37,730 bases of DNA from JAKAKT01 sp041305385. Lineage in GTDB: Archaea > Micrarchaeota > Micrarchaeia > Burarchaeales > JAKAKT01. Below, in pieces: positions 1 to 7,600 of this stretch. Location: NCBI GenBank assembly GCA_041305385.1, contig JBFYLO010000002.1, positions 1-37,730 on the forward strand, read 5' to 3'. Made by a program: the position numbers and the translations under genes. Below the pieces are notes generated by a model, which was not told the origin of the DNA, made no database searches, and saw only the letters and a program-made list of their open reading frames with translations. Each line of letters starts with the position of its first letter. Within the stretch, counting starts at the first letter, position 1.

Positions 1-2
1 CC

Positions 3-968
3 CTCCCGTTTCCGTTTCTCCCGCCCCCGTTCACGATTACTCCGACTCTCAATTTCGAGCTCCTGAACCTAGATTCGGACATATTCCACATCCACAACAG
101 GTTCTGGTACTATCCAGGCACCCTGCTCGCGATAAAACTGCTGAAGAGAAAGAAGCTCATGCTCACCCTCCACAACGCGAGGGCCCTCGGCATAGACTGG
201 GCCACTGACACGGGCTGCTGGCTCTATGATACCCTCTGGGCGAACAGGATAATGGAGAACTGCGACAGGATAACTGCGGTGAGCGAGTGGACGAAAAGAA
301 TCACGGTCCCCGAGAGACTCTGGCCCAGGACTACGGCAATAATAAACGGAGTCGACATCGAGCGCTTCATTCCCAGGCAGAGGAACGAGTGGGGCTCGGT
401 GAGGGAGAGGTTCGGCATCGGGAACGAGGAGGTCCTGCTCACAGTCGCAAGGATGGTGAAGCAGAAGGGCTACGAATATCTTCTCGATGCGTTCTCGATG
501 CTCAAGCAGGAGAAGGGGCACCGGGATGCAAAGCTGTTAGTCATCGGCAGAGGCCCGTACAAGGAACAGATACTGAAGCAGGCGAAGGACCTCGGGGTTG
601 CGGACTCTTTCTTCATAGCCCAGGGGGTCAGCGAGGCGAACCTTCCCCTCTACTATAACGCAGCGGACCTGTTCGTCCTCCCATCGGTCTGGGAGCCCTG
701 CGGGCTCGTAGTTCTCGAGGCCATGGCTTCGGGGACGCCGGTCGTCTCGTTTGCATGCGGAGGCCCGGAGGAGATAGTCGACGAGAGCTGCGGCAGGATA
801 GCGAAGCTCAAGAGTTCCAAGGACCTGTTCCTCAAGATACGGGACATCCTTGACGATGACAAGCTCAAGGGCAGGCTCTCGGCAGGGGCGAGGAAGAAGT
901 CCGAGACCGACTATGCCTGGGAAGTAGTTGCCGACAAATTCGAGAAGGTTTATAAAAGCCTTTACTGA
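3..968 (+). CDS. GT4-family glycosyltransferase, 5' truncated by window edge
   Basis: Retaining glycosyltransferase of the GT-B fold that would move a sugar from an activated nucleotide donor to an unidentified acceptor. The reading frame is open from base 3, ahead of the first ATG at 159. The extra residues (for example FHIHNRFWYYPG just before LMLTLHNARALG) look like GT4 N-domain sequence, so the gene begins outside the window. The C-domain shows LLTVARMVKQKGYEYLLDAF, then LLVIGRGPYKEQILKQA, then VLPSVWEPCGLVVLEAMASG. The last contains the E-x7-E donor-binding motif (EPCGLVVLE), followed by TPVVSFACGGPEEIV. It resembles glycogen/starch-synthase-like or lipopolysaccharide-type GT4 enzymes; acceptor and donor cannot be read from this. 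No neighbour suggests a pathway. Confidence 0.9.
   Translation, partial: LPFPFLPPPFTITPTLNFELLNLDSDIFHIHNRFWYYPGTLLAIKLLKRKKLMLTLHNARALGIDWATDTGCWLYDTLWANRIMENCDRITAVSEWTKRITVPERLWPRTTAIINGVDIERFIPRQRNEWGSVRERFGIGNEEVLLTVARMVKQKGYEYLLDAFSMLKQEKGHRDAKLLVIGRGPYKEQILKQAKDLGVADSFFIAQGVSEANLPLYYNAADLFVLPSVWEPCGLVVLEAMASGTPVVSFACGGPEEIVDESCGRIAKLKSSKDLFLKIRDILDDDKLKGRLSAGARKKSETDYAWEVVADKFEKVYKSLY
949..958 (+). promoter_or_regulatory. TATA box for the LysW-like gene
   Basis: TTTATAAAAG lies inside the 3' end of the glycosyltransferase gene, about 40 bases ahead of the GTG start at 993. With the usual archaeal spacing, transcription would start near 980. The short gene would then be transcribed on its own, with a short leader that carries the GGTGGG ribosome-binding sequence. 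Confidence 0.5.
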
Positions 969-992
969 AAAAAAATCGGTGGGCATCTGATT

Positions 993-1169
993 GTGAAATG
1001 CACGGAGTGCAGGAAGGATTTCGACGCCCAGGACCCGCAGCCTGGCAACATCCTCGAATGCCCGTACTGTGCGATAAAGATGAAGGTCGTCTCCGTCAAC
1101 GTGAACAGGGTCTATTTGGAGACAGTTGACGAGGACCTCGAAGACGCAGAGGAGGACTTGGAGACCTAA
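993..1169 (+). CDS. LysW-like zinc-ribbon protein lacking the usual C-terminal glutamate
   Basis: A 58-residue protein starting at GTG, with GGTGGG about 10 bases upstream. Cys3, Cys6, Cys23 and Cys26 (CTEC and CPYC) form a zinc ribbon, followed by a short beta-rich stretch and a very acidic tail. Size, zinc ribbon and acidic tail match LysW/ArgW, the amino-group carrier proteins whose C-terminal EDWGE ends in the Glu that is loaded with aminoadipate or glutamate in lysine/arginine synthesis. Here the tail ends EDLET, so the aromatic residue, the glycine and the terminal Glu are all replaced. No LysX, LysZ, LysY, LysJ or LysK gene is nearby. It may be a LysW paralogue with a different role (for example protein-protein contact) or simply a small zinc ribbon. 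Carrier function is unlikely as written. Confidence 0.75.
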   Translation: MKCTECRKDFDAQDPQPGNILECPYCAIKMKVVSVNVNRVYLETVDEDLEDAEEDLET

Positions 1170-1173
1170 GCCC

Positions 1174-2400
1174 TCAGATGCTCCCGTAAGCATCGTTCCT
1201 CAAGGCGTCCCTGACTGCGCTTGCAGTATCCCTCTCGCACTTCAGCGCCTGCTCGGCAATCTTGCCGCTCTCAATAGCCCTCTTCTCAACGCTCTTTGCG
1301 CCATTCTCCACAGAGTCATGGGCAGCCTCAATTGCTTTCAAGGCCTCAGAAGGTTCCCCTTTCTTCCCCAGCGTCCTCTTCCCGAAAGCCTCCACTATGT
1401 CATCGACCTGCTTGATGAGTCTATTCATCTCCTTCTCGCCCTTGTCTGTCATCCCCGTGTGGTCATCAAGCCAGCCTATCAGCTGCCTCACCTTCGCAAG
1501 CGCTTTCGAGGCACTCCCAACAGCCGAGTTCGTTTTATAGACATCAACTTTCAACGGTTCCAGTTTCTTTAGTGATTCGAGCCTCGCTGCTTCTTCTTCG
1601 CAGGCTGAGACCTGGGCTTTCTCTTTGCTTTTAATTTGCCTCTCCAGGTCCTCTATTTCTCTAGTAACCGTTATCCGTTTGTCTTCATTTCCAGTGCTCT
1701 TAATCTGGAGAATAATTCCTTCAGAAAGGATGTCCGTTCTTCCAGTCCTTATGTCAATGCTCCCAAGGGAAACGCGTGCAACCTCTTGCGCTTCAGTAAT
1801 GGATTTGGGAATCGCATCCAACTCCTTTTTCATTGCTTCAAGTTTTCTCCTGAGTGCTTTGAGTTGTTTATCTTCTTTAATCTCAAGAATCGTGACAAGT
1901 TTTTCTTCCAAATCCGGAATCTCCCTTGCAGCTTTTGAAACATTCCTTGAGGCTGCATCAAGATTGGAAATATAAATGCGTTCCTTCTCAAACATTTCCC
2001 ACGCAACAACCAAGAACTTGGACAGTTCCGCTTTAGCATCAGCTTTCTTTTCCCAAGCTACCACCCCGTTTGCTCGCCCCAGGTATCTCTTGGCGCTTTC
2101 ACCGGCATCTGTGAGTCGCGTTATGCTTGCACCAAACTCCGACCCCCTGTCCTCTCGGATCTTCCTAACCCCCTCAAGCGTTTTCAAAAGCTCTCCAGAA
2201 ATTTCGCCAAAACGCAAGACCGTGGCCTTAACTTTTTCAGCCCTCTCCTCTCTCGCCTTTGCCTGAATCTCGTAAGCAGCTTTCAGCCAGAGCTTCCCAG
2301 AGCTCGCCGAACCCACATTGGCAAATCCGTTTCCACTGTTCCCACCACATCCATCGATGGGTGCGCGTTGTTTGTTATCACCAGCAAATATAAAACTCAA
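1174..2400 (-). CDS. Coiled-coil protein of unknown function
   Basis: 408 residues, read from a TTG at 2400. I chose this start because a strong GGGGGAGGGG ribosome-binding sequence precedes it by a few bases. I do not recognise the family. After a Gly/Asn/Ser-rich N-terminus of about 35 residues, nearly all the rest is charged helix with heptad-like spacing (long Glu/Lys/Ala-rich runs, for example around IPDLEEKLVTILEIKEDKQLK and ITVTREIEDLERQIKSKEKAQ). No signal peptide, membrane segment or enzyme motif is evident. The middle of the gene is visibly AT-richer than its 3' end. It is convergent with the LysW-like gene, with only four bases between the stop codons. A structural or scaffold role is a guess from composition only. 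Confidence 0.7.
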   Translation of the reverse strand: MSFIFAGDNKQRAPIDGCGGNSGNGFANVGSASSGKLWLKAAYEIQAKAREERAEKVKATVLRFGEISGELLKTLEGVRKIREDRGSEFGASITRLTDAGESAKRYLGRANGVVAWEKKADAKAELSKFLVVAWEMFEKERIYISNLDAASRNVSKAAREIPDLEEKLVTILEIKEDKQLKALRRKLEAMKKELDAIPKSITEAQEVARVSLGSIDIRTGRTDILSEGIILQIKSTGNEDKRITVTREIEDLERQIKSKEKAQVSACEEEAARLESLKKLEPLKVDVYKTNSAVGSASKALAKVRQLIGWLDDHTGMTDKGEKEMNRLIKQVDDIVEAFGKRTLGKKGEPSEALKAIEAAHDSVENGAKSVEKRAIESGKIAEQALKCERDTASAVRDALRNDAYGSI

Positions 2401-2476
2401 AAAATCCCCTCCCCCACTAGCGTCTATATTATGTAAAAACCCCTTTTTAAGGCTTCGTTTTTTGTTGTTAACTGCC

Positions 2477-2905
2477 TCAGAACCCCATCAAATCCATTTC
2501 CAGGCTCTCATCCCTTTTCCTGGAAACCGGGGTCCCGCACTCCAGAATGAAGAATTCGCCAGTAAGGGAGATTACTCCCCTCTTCAGGTGCCCTGCAAGA
2601 GCAGAATGGTCTCCTCTCCCGAGCGAGACGTGCAAGTGCAAATATGGCTTGCCCTCCTTGAGGGTTATGTTCCCGGAGGCTGAGGCAATCTCAAGTGGCT
2701 CCTTAAGTTCCAAGGCCCCGGGCTCCAGTCTCTCAGCGCTTTTGCTGGCCAGCAGAGTTGCCTCCCCGAGCGCCCCAATCCCAAAAACAACCCCGGTCCT
2801 AATCCCAAGCACCGAGCAGGCATTCGTTATCGACTCCACCACTTCCTCGCCCTTCTCGAGCCTTATGGCCACTACTTTCTTAGCAGTTGTTTTCAGAGAT
2901 TTCAA
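2477..2905 (-). CDS. PPC/DUF296-domain protein
   Basis: 142 residues, essentially a single PPC (plant and prokaryote conserved, DUF296) domain. Visible signatures are VVAIRLEKGEEVVESI near the N-terminus, the strand-turn GVVFGIGALGEATL, and PYLHLHVSLGRGDHSALAGHL. The last holds His90, His92, His100 and His106, the histidine cluster that in solved family members sits at a metal-binding site of the trimer. In plants the domain accompanies AT-hooks; no AT-hook is visible here, and prokaryotic members are mostly of unknown function, so DNA binding should not be assumed. It lies four bases downstream of the membrane protein gene at 2910-3467 and is probably co-transcribed with it. Confidence 0.85.
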   Translation of the reverse strand: MKSLKTTAKKVVAIRLEKGEEVVESITNACSVLGIRTGVVFGIGALGEATLLASKSAERLEPGALELKEPLEIASASGNITLKEGKPYLHLHVSLGRGDHSALAGHLKRGVISLTGEFFILECGTPVSRKRDESLEMDLMGF

Positions 2906-2909
2906 GGTC

Positions 2910-3467
2910 TCACTCCTTCTTCCTTATGGCTTTCTCGAGCCTTCCCAGCCCGCCGCCCGTCTTCCTGCTCCCAATGATTATATCGAGCTTGCCGTCGTGC
3001 AGGAGCCGCCTGACAATCGCGCCCTTGTCCCTGTCGCTTGCAATTCCCTTTCCAACAGTCCCCTCGACAACTGCGCCTGAAATCGCGCCTACAATTGCCC
3101 CCATGAGCGCCCCCGCAGGCGTCCCAGAGCCCATGAGCGCAGAGCCCAGGAGAGCGAACAGCATCGTGACCCCGCCTATTATCGTCGCCCTGTCCCGAAG
3201 GGCCGTGCTCGGCACATGCTCATCGATGCCTTTCTCTATGCAGCGGTTGTACTGGTGCATGACCTTGTCCTTGGTCCCAGGGGAATGGGAGGTCGCGAGC
3301 TGCTCATGGGCGGTCTTCATGCAACCCGCTATCTTTGCAAGCATCTCATCCGCTCCCCTCTCGCCCCCGCAGGCGTTCCTCAGGTAATCTATTGTTTCCT
3401 GAAGGTCGCTGAGATTGGTCCCAACCTCCTCCTCGGCAGGAGCATGAACTGTTTTTTCAAGGGCCAT
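2910..3467 (-). CDS. Glycine-rich membrane protein of unknown function
   Basis: 185 residues starting at ATG 3467, with a GGTGG ribosome-binding sequence just upstream. I do not recognise the family. Residues 1-90 are polar and partly helical with four cysteines. Two closely spaced, Gly/Ala-rich hydrophobic segments follow (IIGGVTMLFALLGSALMG and GALMGAIVGAISGAVVEG), which look like a membrane hairpin of the type seen in glycine-zipper proteins. The C-terminal 45 residues are basic. The pattern suggests a soluble N-domain, a membrane hairpin and a positively charged tail. It is the first gene of a two-gene unit with the DUF296 protein and shares its promoter region with the divergent acetyltransferase gene. 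Confidence 0.7.
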   Translation of the reverse strand: MALEKTVHAPAEEEVGTNLSDLQETIDYLRNACGGERGADEMLAKIAGCMKTAHEQLATSHSPGTKDKVMHQYNRCIEKGIDEHVPSTALRDRATIIGGVTMLFALLGSALMGSGTPAGALMGAIVGAISGAVVEGTVGKGIASDRDKGAIVRRLLHDGKLDIIIGSRKTGGGLGRLEKAIRKKE

Positions 3468-3496
3468 GAGACCACCGTTATCTATCGGTCCTGGGG

Positions 3497-3507
3497 ATAT
3501 AAAAAGG
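3497..3507. promoter_or_regulatory. Shared TATA element, divergent promoter
   Basis: ATATAAAAAGG lies about 28 bases ahead of the acetyltransferase ATG at 3530 and about 33 bases ahead of the membrane protein ATG at 3467 on the other strand, where it reads CCTTTTTATAT. The plus-strand transcript would be nearly leaderless; the minus-strand one has room for its GGTGG ribosome-binding sequence. Confidence 0.55.
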
Positions 3508-3529
3508 CTTTGTCCCCCTTAACATATCC

Positions 3530-3994
3530 ATGAAAGCGAGCAAGCCCCGGGACCACGCGCAAATACTCATCAGGCCCGCCACAAAAGACGATTTTCCCGA
3601 GATTGTCCGCATGGGGAACAGGAGCTTTCCCTATTCGGGGATATCGGAACAGAAGATTCTCGAGAGAGCCGGGAGAGGCCACGTGATTTTCATCGCTCTG
3701 ATTGATGGGAAACCGGTTGGTTTCATAGACCTGAAAATCGGGGCCTTCGGCGCGCGCGTGACAGGCCTTGCCACTGACCAGCCTTTCAGGGGGGTTGGAA
3801 TCGGGACAGCGCTTCTCGAGCATTCAGTGGAGTTCTCGAGGCACATCGGAAAGCTCTCGGTGAAGCTGAGGGTGGCTGCGAGAAATTTAAAGGCGCTCAA
3901 TCTTTACAGGAAACTGGGTTTCATCGTGGTGAGCAGGCGGGCGAGAAAAGACGGAAGGGCAGTCTACACAATGGAGCGGAAGTTCGAAACGTAA
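3530..3994 (+). CDS. GNAT-family N-acetyltransferase (RimI-like)
   Basis: 154-residue single-domain acetyltransferase that would transfer acetyl from acetyl-CoA to an amine, possibly a protein N-terminus. The GNAT fold is visible in order: IRPATKDDFPEIVRM, GFIDLKIG, then the acetyl-CoA pyrophosphate loop QPFRGVGIGTALL (RGVGIG at residues 87-92), then VAARNLKALNLYRKLGF with the usual Asn119 and Tyr126 of RimI-like enzymes. Family length is normal. The start lies about 28 bases downstream of a TATA box, giving a leaderless mRNA. The substrate cannot be assigned; Rim/Ard1-like protein acetylation is most common among archaeal proteins of this shape. Confidence 0.9.
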   Translation: MKASKPRDHAQILIRPATKDDFPEIVRMGNRSFPYSGISEQKILERAGRGHVIFIALIDGKPVGFIDLKIGAFGARVTGLATDQPFRGVGIGTALLEHSVEFSRHIGKLSVKLRVAARNLKALNLYRKLGFIVVSRRARKDGRAVYTMERKFET

Positions 3995-3999
3995 TCGAG

Positions 4000-4018
4000 T
4001 TTTGGGTTTTATTTTTGT
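4000..4018 (+). terminator. T-rich transcription terminator after the acetyltransferase gene
   Basis: Runs of T (TTTT, TTTT and TTTTT broken by GGG, A and G) begin six bases after the stop codon at 3992-3994. Archaeal RNA polymerase terminates at T-runs, so this is a plausible terminator. It is directly followed by the two-hairpin element. Confidence 0.5.
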
Positions 4019-4065
4019 ATTGGAATTTGCTAATTCCAATGCGGCCAAATTTCTGCGGAAATTTG
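4019..4065. repeat. Two-hairpin repeat element, copy A
   Basis: A 47-base intergenic element with two perfect inverted repeats. Hairpin 1 (4019-4040) has arms ATTGGAATT and AATTCCAAT around TGCT. After a five-base spacer, hairpin 2 (4046-4065) has arms CAAATTTC and GAAATTTG around TGCG. A second copy lies at 19337-19383 with the same spacing. Hairpin 1 is 20/22 identical between copies. Hairpin 2 has the same length, with two base pairs changed on both sides so that pairing is kept. It could be a REP/MITE-like element, a binding site or a structured RNA. Here it follows a T-rich terminator and precedes the TATA box of the gene at 4113. Confidence 0.8.
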
Positions 4066-4082
4066 TCCCTCAAACAGTGAGG

Positions 4083-4092
4083 TTTTAAAATA
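4083..4092 (+). promoter_or_regulatory. TATA box for the gene at 4113
   Basis: TTTTAAAATA is centred about 26 bases ahead of the ATG at 4113, with no ribosome-binding sequence in between, so the transcript is probably leaderless. It is 18 bases downstream of hairpin 2 of the repeat element. Confidence 0.5.
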
Positions 4093-4112
4093 ACAGCACA
4101 GTAAATACTCGC

Positions 4113-4592
4113 ATGCCTTGCGGCCAGTCCAATGCGTTCGACTATTCCAAGAAATTAATCTCCAAGCTGGGCATCGGCTCGAAAAGGAACTCCTCCGCAC
4201 CCCCGAAGGCGCTGTTTTCGAATGATTACCTCCGGGAGCAGGTGAGGCAGGAGATACGGGCGAAGGTGGGGGAAGCCTTGGAGCTCTTGGGGAAAAGGCT
4301 TGCGAAGGTTACGAATCTCGAGGGAAGGCCGGTTGTCATAAGCGGCGGGGACTCGCACAAGATGACACATCTCGAGTTCGATACAGTCTATTCCGGAATC
4401 TCCCCCGAGGGAAAAGTCTTCGTCTCCTCAAGCGACCAGGGCGTCCCTGAACCCGCGACCCTCCTGTTCATGTCCTCGAAGCACAAGGACTGGGAAATCG
4501 AGCCCATCGAGAGCCCGAACCTTGAGACCGCCTACTTCAGGAAAATTGCCGAAATCGAGGAGTTGTGCGCAGAGGCTGAGAGAAAGAGATAG
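4113..4592 (+). CDS. Hypothetical protein, 159 residues
   Basis: I do not recognise this protein. The N-terminus (about 1-45) is polar and Ser/Lys-rich. It is followed by a helix (YLREQVRQEIRAKVGEALELLGKRLAKV), a beta-rich stretch from about 70 to 120 (RPVVISGGDSHKMTHLEFDTVY, GKVFVSSSDQG, ATLLFMSS), and a charged C-terminal helix. There is no signal peptide or membrane segment. It is the first of three consecutive plus-strand genes of unknown function (with 4626 and 9403), separated from the next by a short gap that carries its own TATA-like sequence, so co-transcription is possible but not required. Confidence 0.65.
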   Translation: MPCGQSNAFDYSKKLISKLGIGSKRNSSAPPKALFSNDYLREQVRQEIRAKVGEALELLGKRLAKVTNLEGRPVVISGGDSHKMTHLEFDTVYSGISPEGKVFVSSSDQGVPEPATLLFMSSKHKDWEIEPIESPNLETAYFRKIAEIEELCAEAERKR

Positions 4593-4595
4593 GGC

Positions 4596-4602
4596 TTTAT
4601 AC
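4596..4602 (+). promoter_or_regulatory. TATA-like box ahead of the 1590-residue gene
   Basis: TTTATAC lies about 27 bases ahead of the ATG at 4626, immediately after the stop codon of the previous gene. The start codon is preceded by AAAGG but no full ribosome-binding sequence, which fits a leaderless transcript. Confidence 0.4.
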
Positions 4603-4625
4603 TCATTTTTCCATAACTCTAAAGG

Positions 4626-7600
4626 ATGACAACGACGAGGTTTGGCGCACAGGAGCAAACGCCTTCAGCCGAGCTCCTGCAGAAACTTAGGGGCCAGTAC
4701 CCGGCAAGCTCGATTATAACATCCGAGGACGGAAGCCTCGCCTATGCCAAGACGGGGGACAAGAAAGCGCCATTCATCTGCTTCTCCTCCTCAGGGCAGG
4801 AGATAGACGTGTTCCGGGCGCTTTCAGACAAGAACTTTCTCTCCTATCTTCGTTCCTGGCTAACAGAAGCCGCTCCATCTGGGACTACCTACATTTTCCT
4901 CAACCAATCCCCCACCCAGAACGGGCTCGAGATAAAAGTCAGCAAGCATCTCCCGGGCGAGGCGGAGGGAAAGCCGTACTACCTGGAACTGAAGCTCGAG
5001 CATTCTGGGAAGGGCCTTTCCCCCACTAACGGAGAAATTGACTCAGCCATAAACTCTGCAGTGATAAAGCTGCTGGAGTCGAGGATTTCCTTTTCCTCAC
5101 TTCTTCGAATCTCCCCCCGGGCCCCGGTTCCAGATGCCCTCTCAGTCGCCCCGGTGATTATGCCTTTCACCTTTTTCCAGCAGGAGAGCGACGATTGCCC
5201 TTTCATCGCGCGCAGCAACCTGAAGGGGCATCTGATTGACCCGAAAGAAGTTCTCGATTCACCTGAGTTCAGGGAGCTCGCAGGGAAGTGGATGAATGAG
5301 CGGGGTTTAACGAGCGCTACATTCTACGTTGACACCTGGCAGGATGAGGAAGGAAAAATTAACATATGGACTGGCCCGAGGAACCACGCTCCTGAGAGGC
5401 GGGCCTGCGTGCTTGAGGTTCGCGATTCCAATGGCGACGGGAAAATTGATTCTTTTGAATCGACAGCCCAACCAACTGTTCCCGACAAGATTTTGGAGCT
5501 GGCGGACCAGTCACTGCAGGGCCAGGCATACGGGAGAATTTGCTCTTTCCTCGGCCTTGATTCAGCTTACTCCCCCTCGCTTTCGGCTCAAATGAACACG
5601 GCTCTCGAGAAACTCAGAGATTCTGTCAATGAGGCGTTCAACCAAGTTAATGAAAGAGAAAATGAACTCACTGCGATGGATACGGGCAAGTTCATCATAA
5701 CCGGCATAGGGCCGGATGGGAAAAATTTCATTTACACCACCTCCCAGATGGCGGCAATCGACGCTCTCGAAAGGGACGGCCAGATTGTTTTCTTCATCGG
5801 CTCCTACGACTATGAAAAAAAGAGGTATATCATCGAAGCGAACCAACCGAGGGCTTTCCACCAGAACTCCTACCTCACCCAGTTCAAGGGAGAGATGGAA
5901 AAAGAAATTCGCAACTCGCCCGTAGTCATTCAGGCAAAAGAACAAATCGCAATCTCCCAACCCATTCAACCTGCCCAGGCGTACACCCCAAAGGCGCTTG
6001 CCCTGGAACTTGCCTCGGAAATCCAAAAGAGGGTTTCCCATTACGAGGACTTGCTCCAAAAGGAAAGTTTCGGTCCTCTTGATGAAGAGACTTCCTCGAG
6101 AGAAAAAGAGAATCTCAAGCCTTACATCGAAAGGCTCCGCCATCTTCTTGACCAGGTGAATTCCCTCTCAAAGGCGAGCTCGGACGACAATGGCTCCGGG
6201 GACAACAAGCTCGTGCAATCCCTCTTTGAGGCTGCAATGGGTTTCGAAACACTTGACGGATACGCGAGGGCGACTTCCTGGAAGCTCGACGTGTGTTCAA
6301 AGTTCGGGGGCTTCATTACTTACATGGAACAACCGAAACCCGAACTCATAAACGGGATGATTCAGGATAGGGATGAACTCCTAAAAGAAATCGACGCTGC
6401 CCTGGGCTCGCTCGGCACACTGATGCGCCAGCTCGATGCCCTCACAATAAACGGAGGGGCTGAGCAGGATTTCCTGGACAGGGGAAACGCACTCGACCTC
6501 TTGAAGATGACTCGGGAGACGATGAGGAATCTCGAGGAGGCCCGCGGGCTGATATCCAAACTGCCGGATGACCCTGCCGGCGCCGAGGTTTCAGCCACCT
6601 TTGCTTTCAGCAGCCTCTGGTCTGCAACCCTCAAGTTCATCCAGACTGAGAAGAACTTCAACAAGATAATTGGGGAATCAGCGACAGAGCAACAGGTTGA
6701 CAGATGGGGTTCGGATTGGAGAAAGTTCATGTATCACACTGGTGGCGTTATAGACTATGCGGTCCTGGGCGCTCCCACAGCTGGAGCGATAATAGGCGGC
6801 CTGGTAAGCGATGGCGCAGGGGCAGGAATTGGCAGAGGAATCGGGCAGGGGCTGGAGTCAGCCTGGTTCGCCCTCAGGGGAATGGACGGCGTCGCCCAAT
6901 GCGCAGAGCCAGGCACTCTTCTCTCGCTTGAATGCGCCCAATCGCTAACGATGATTGCCCTCTCGTTCTCCAAACTCCCCGGGGTGAAAAATCTCTCAGG
7001 AGTGAAGCCCGCTAGCGGCGTTCTCGGCTATGGTTTCATGGGGTCAATCGGCTACCATGCTTACATGAAGTGGCAGGACATCCAGGACAGGGGCGGTTTG
7101 GTCACAAATGGGGACAGGGAATTCTACATAAGCCAGTTGGCGTTTATGCTGTTCGGGTCGGGTCTTTCGAGATTGGAGCCAAAAGCGGAAATCCGCCCGG
7201 CAGGAAAAAGGTCGACGCTCCAAACCAAAACAGCTCCCAGGCAGAAACTTTCGGAAATCGAAAGATTCGATGCAACCATCAGAAACCCCCTATCAACAGA
7301 GCAAGAAATAGCTGATGCTTTAGGAGGACTTTCGAAACTTGGGACCCCTGAGGCGAACAATCGCCTGAAGATGGTTGCTGACTTAAAAAGCCTAGGAGCT
7401 GCTTCACCATACGATTACCTAGACTCCAAACTCCGGAACCTAGCCAGGGAGCTTGCCCTGAAAGCAGAGTCCGTGGGGATGCAGGGCATACTCATAGAAC
7501 TCGGGGAAGAAAATTGGGTAAGGGAGTTCACAGCCAAGTACGCCGGTTTGGTCGAGACGATTTCGAACACCCTGAAAGAGTCGCACGGGGTTAAGGATTA

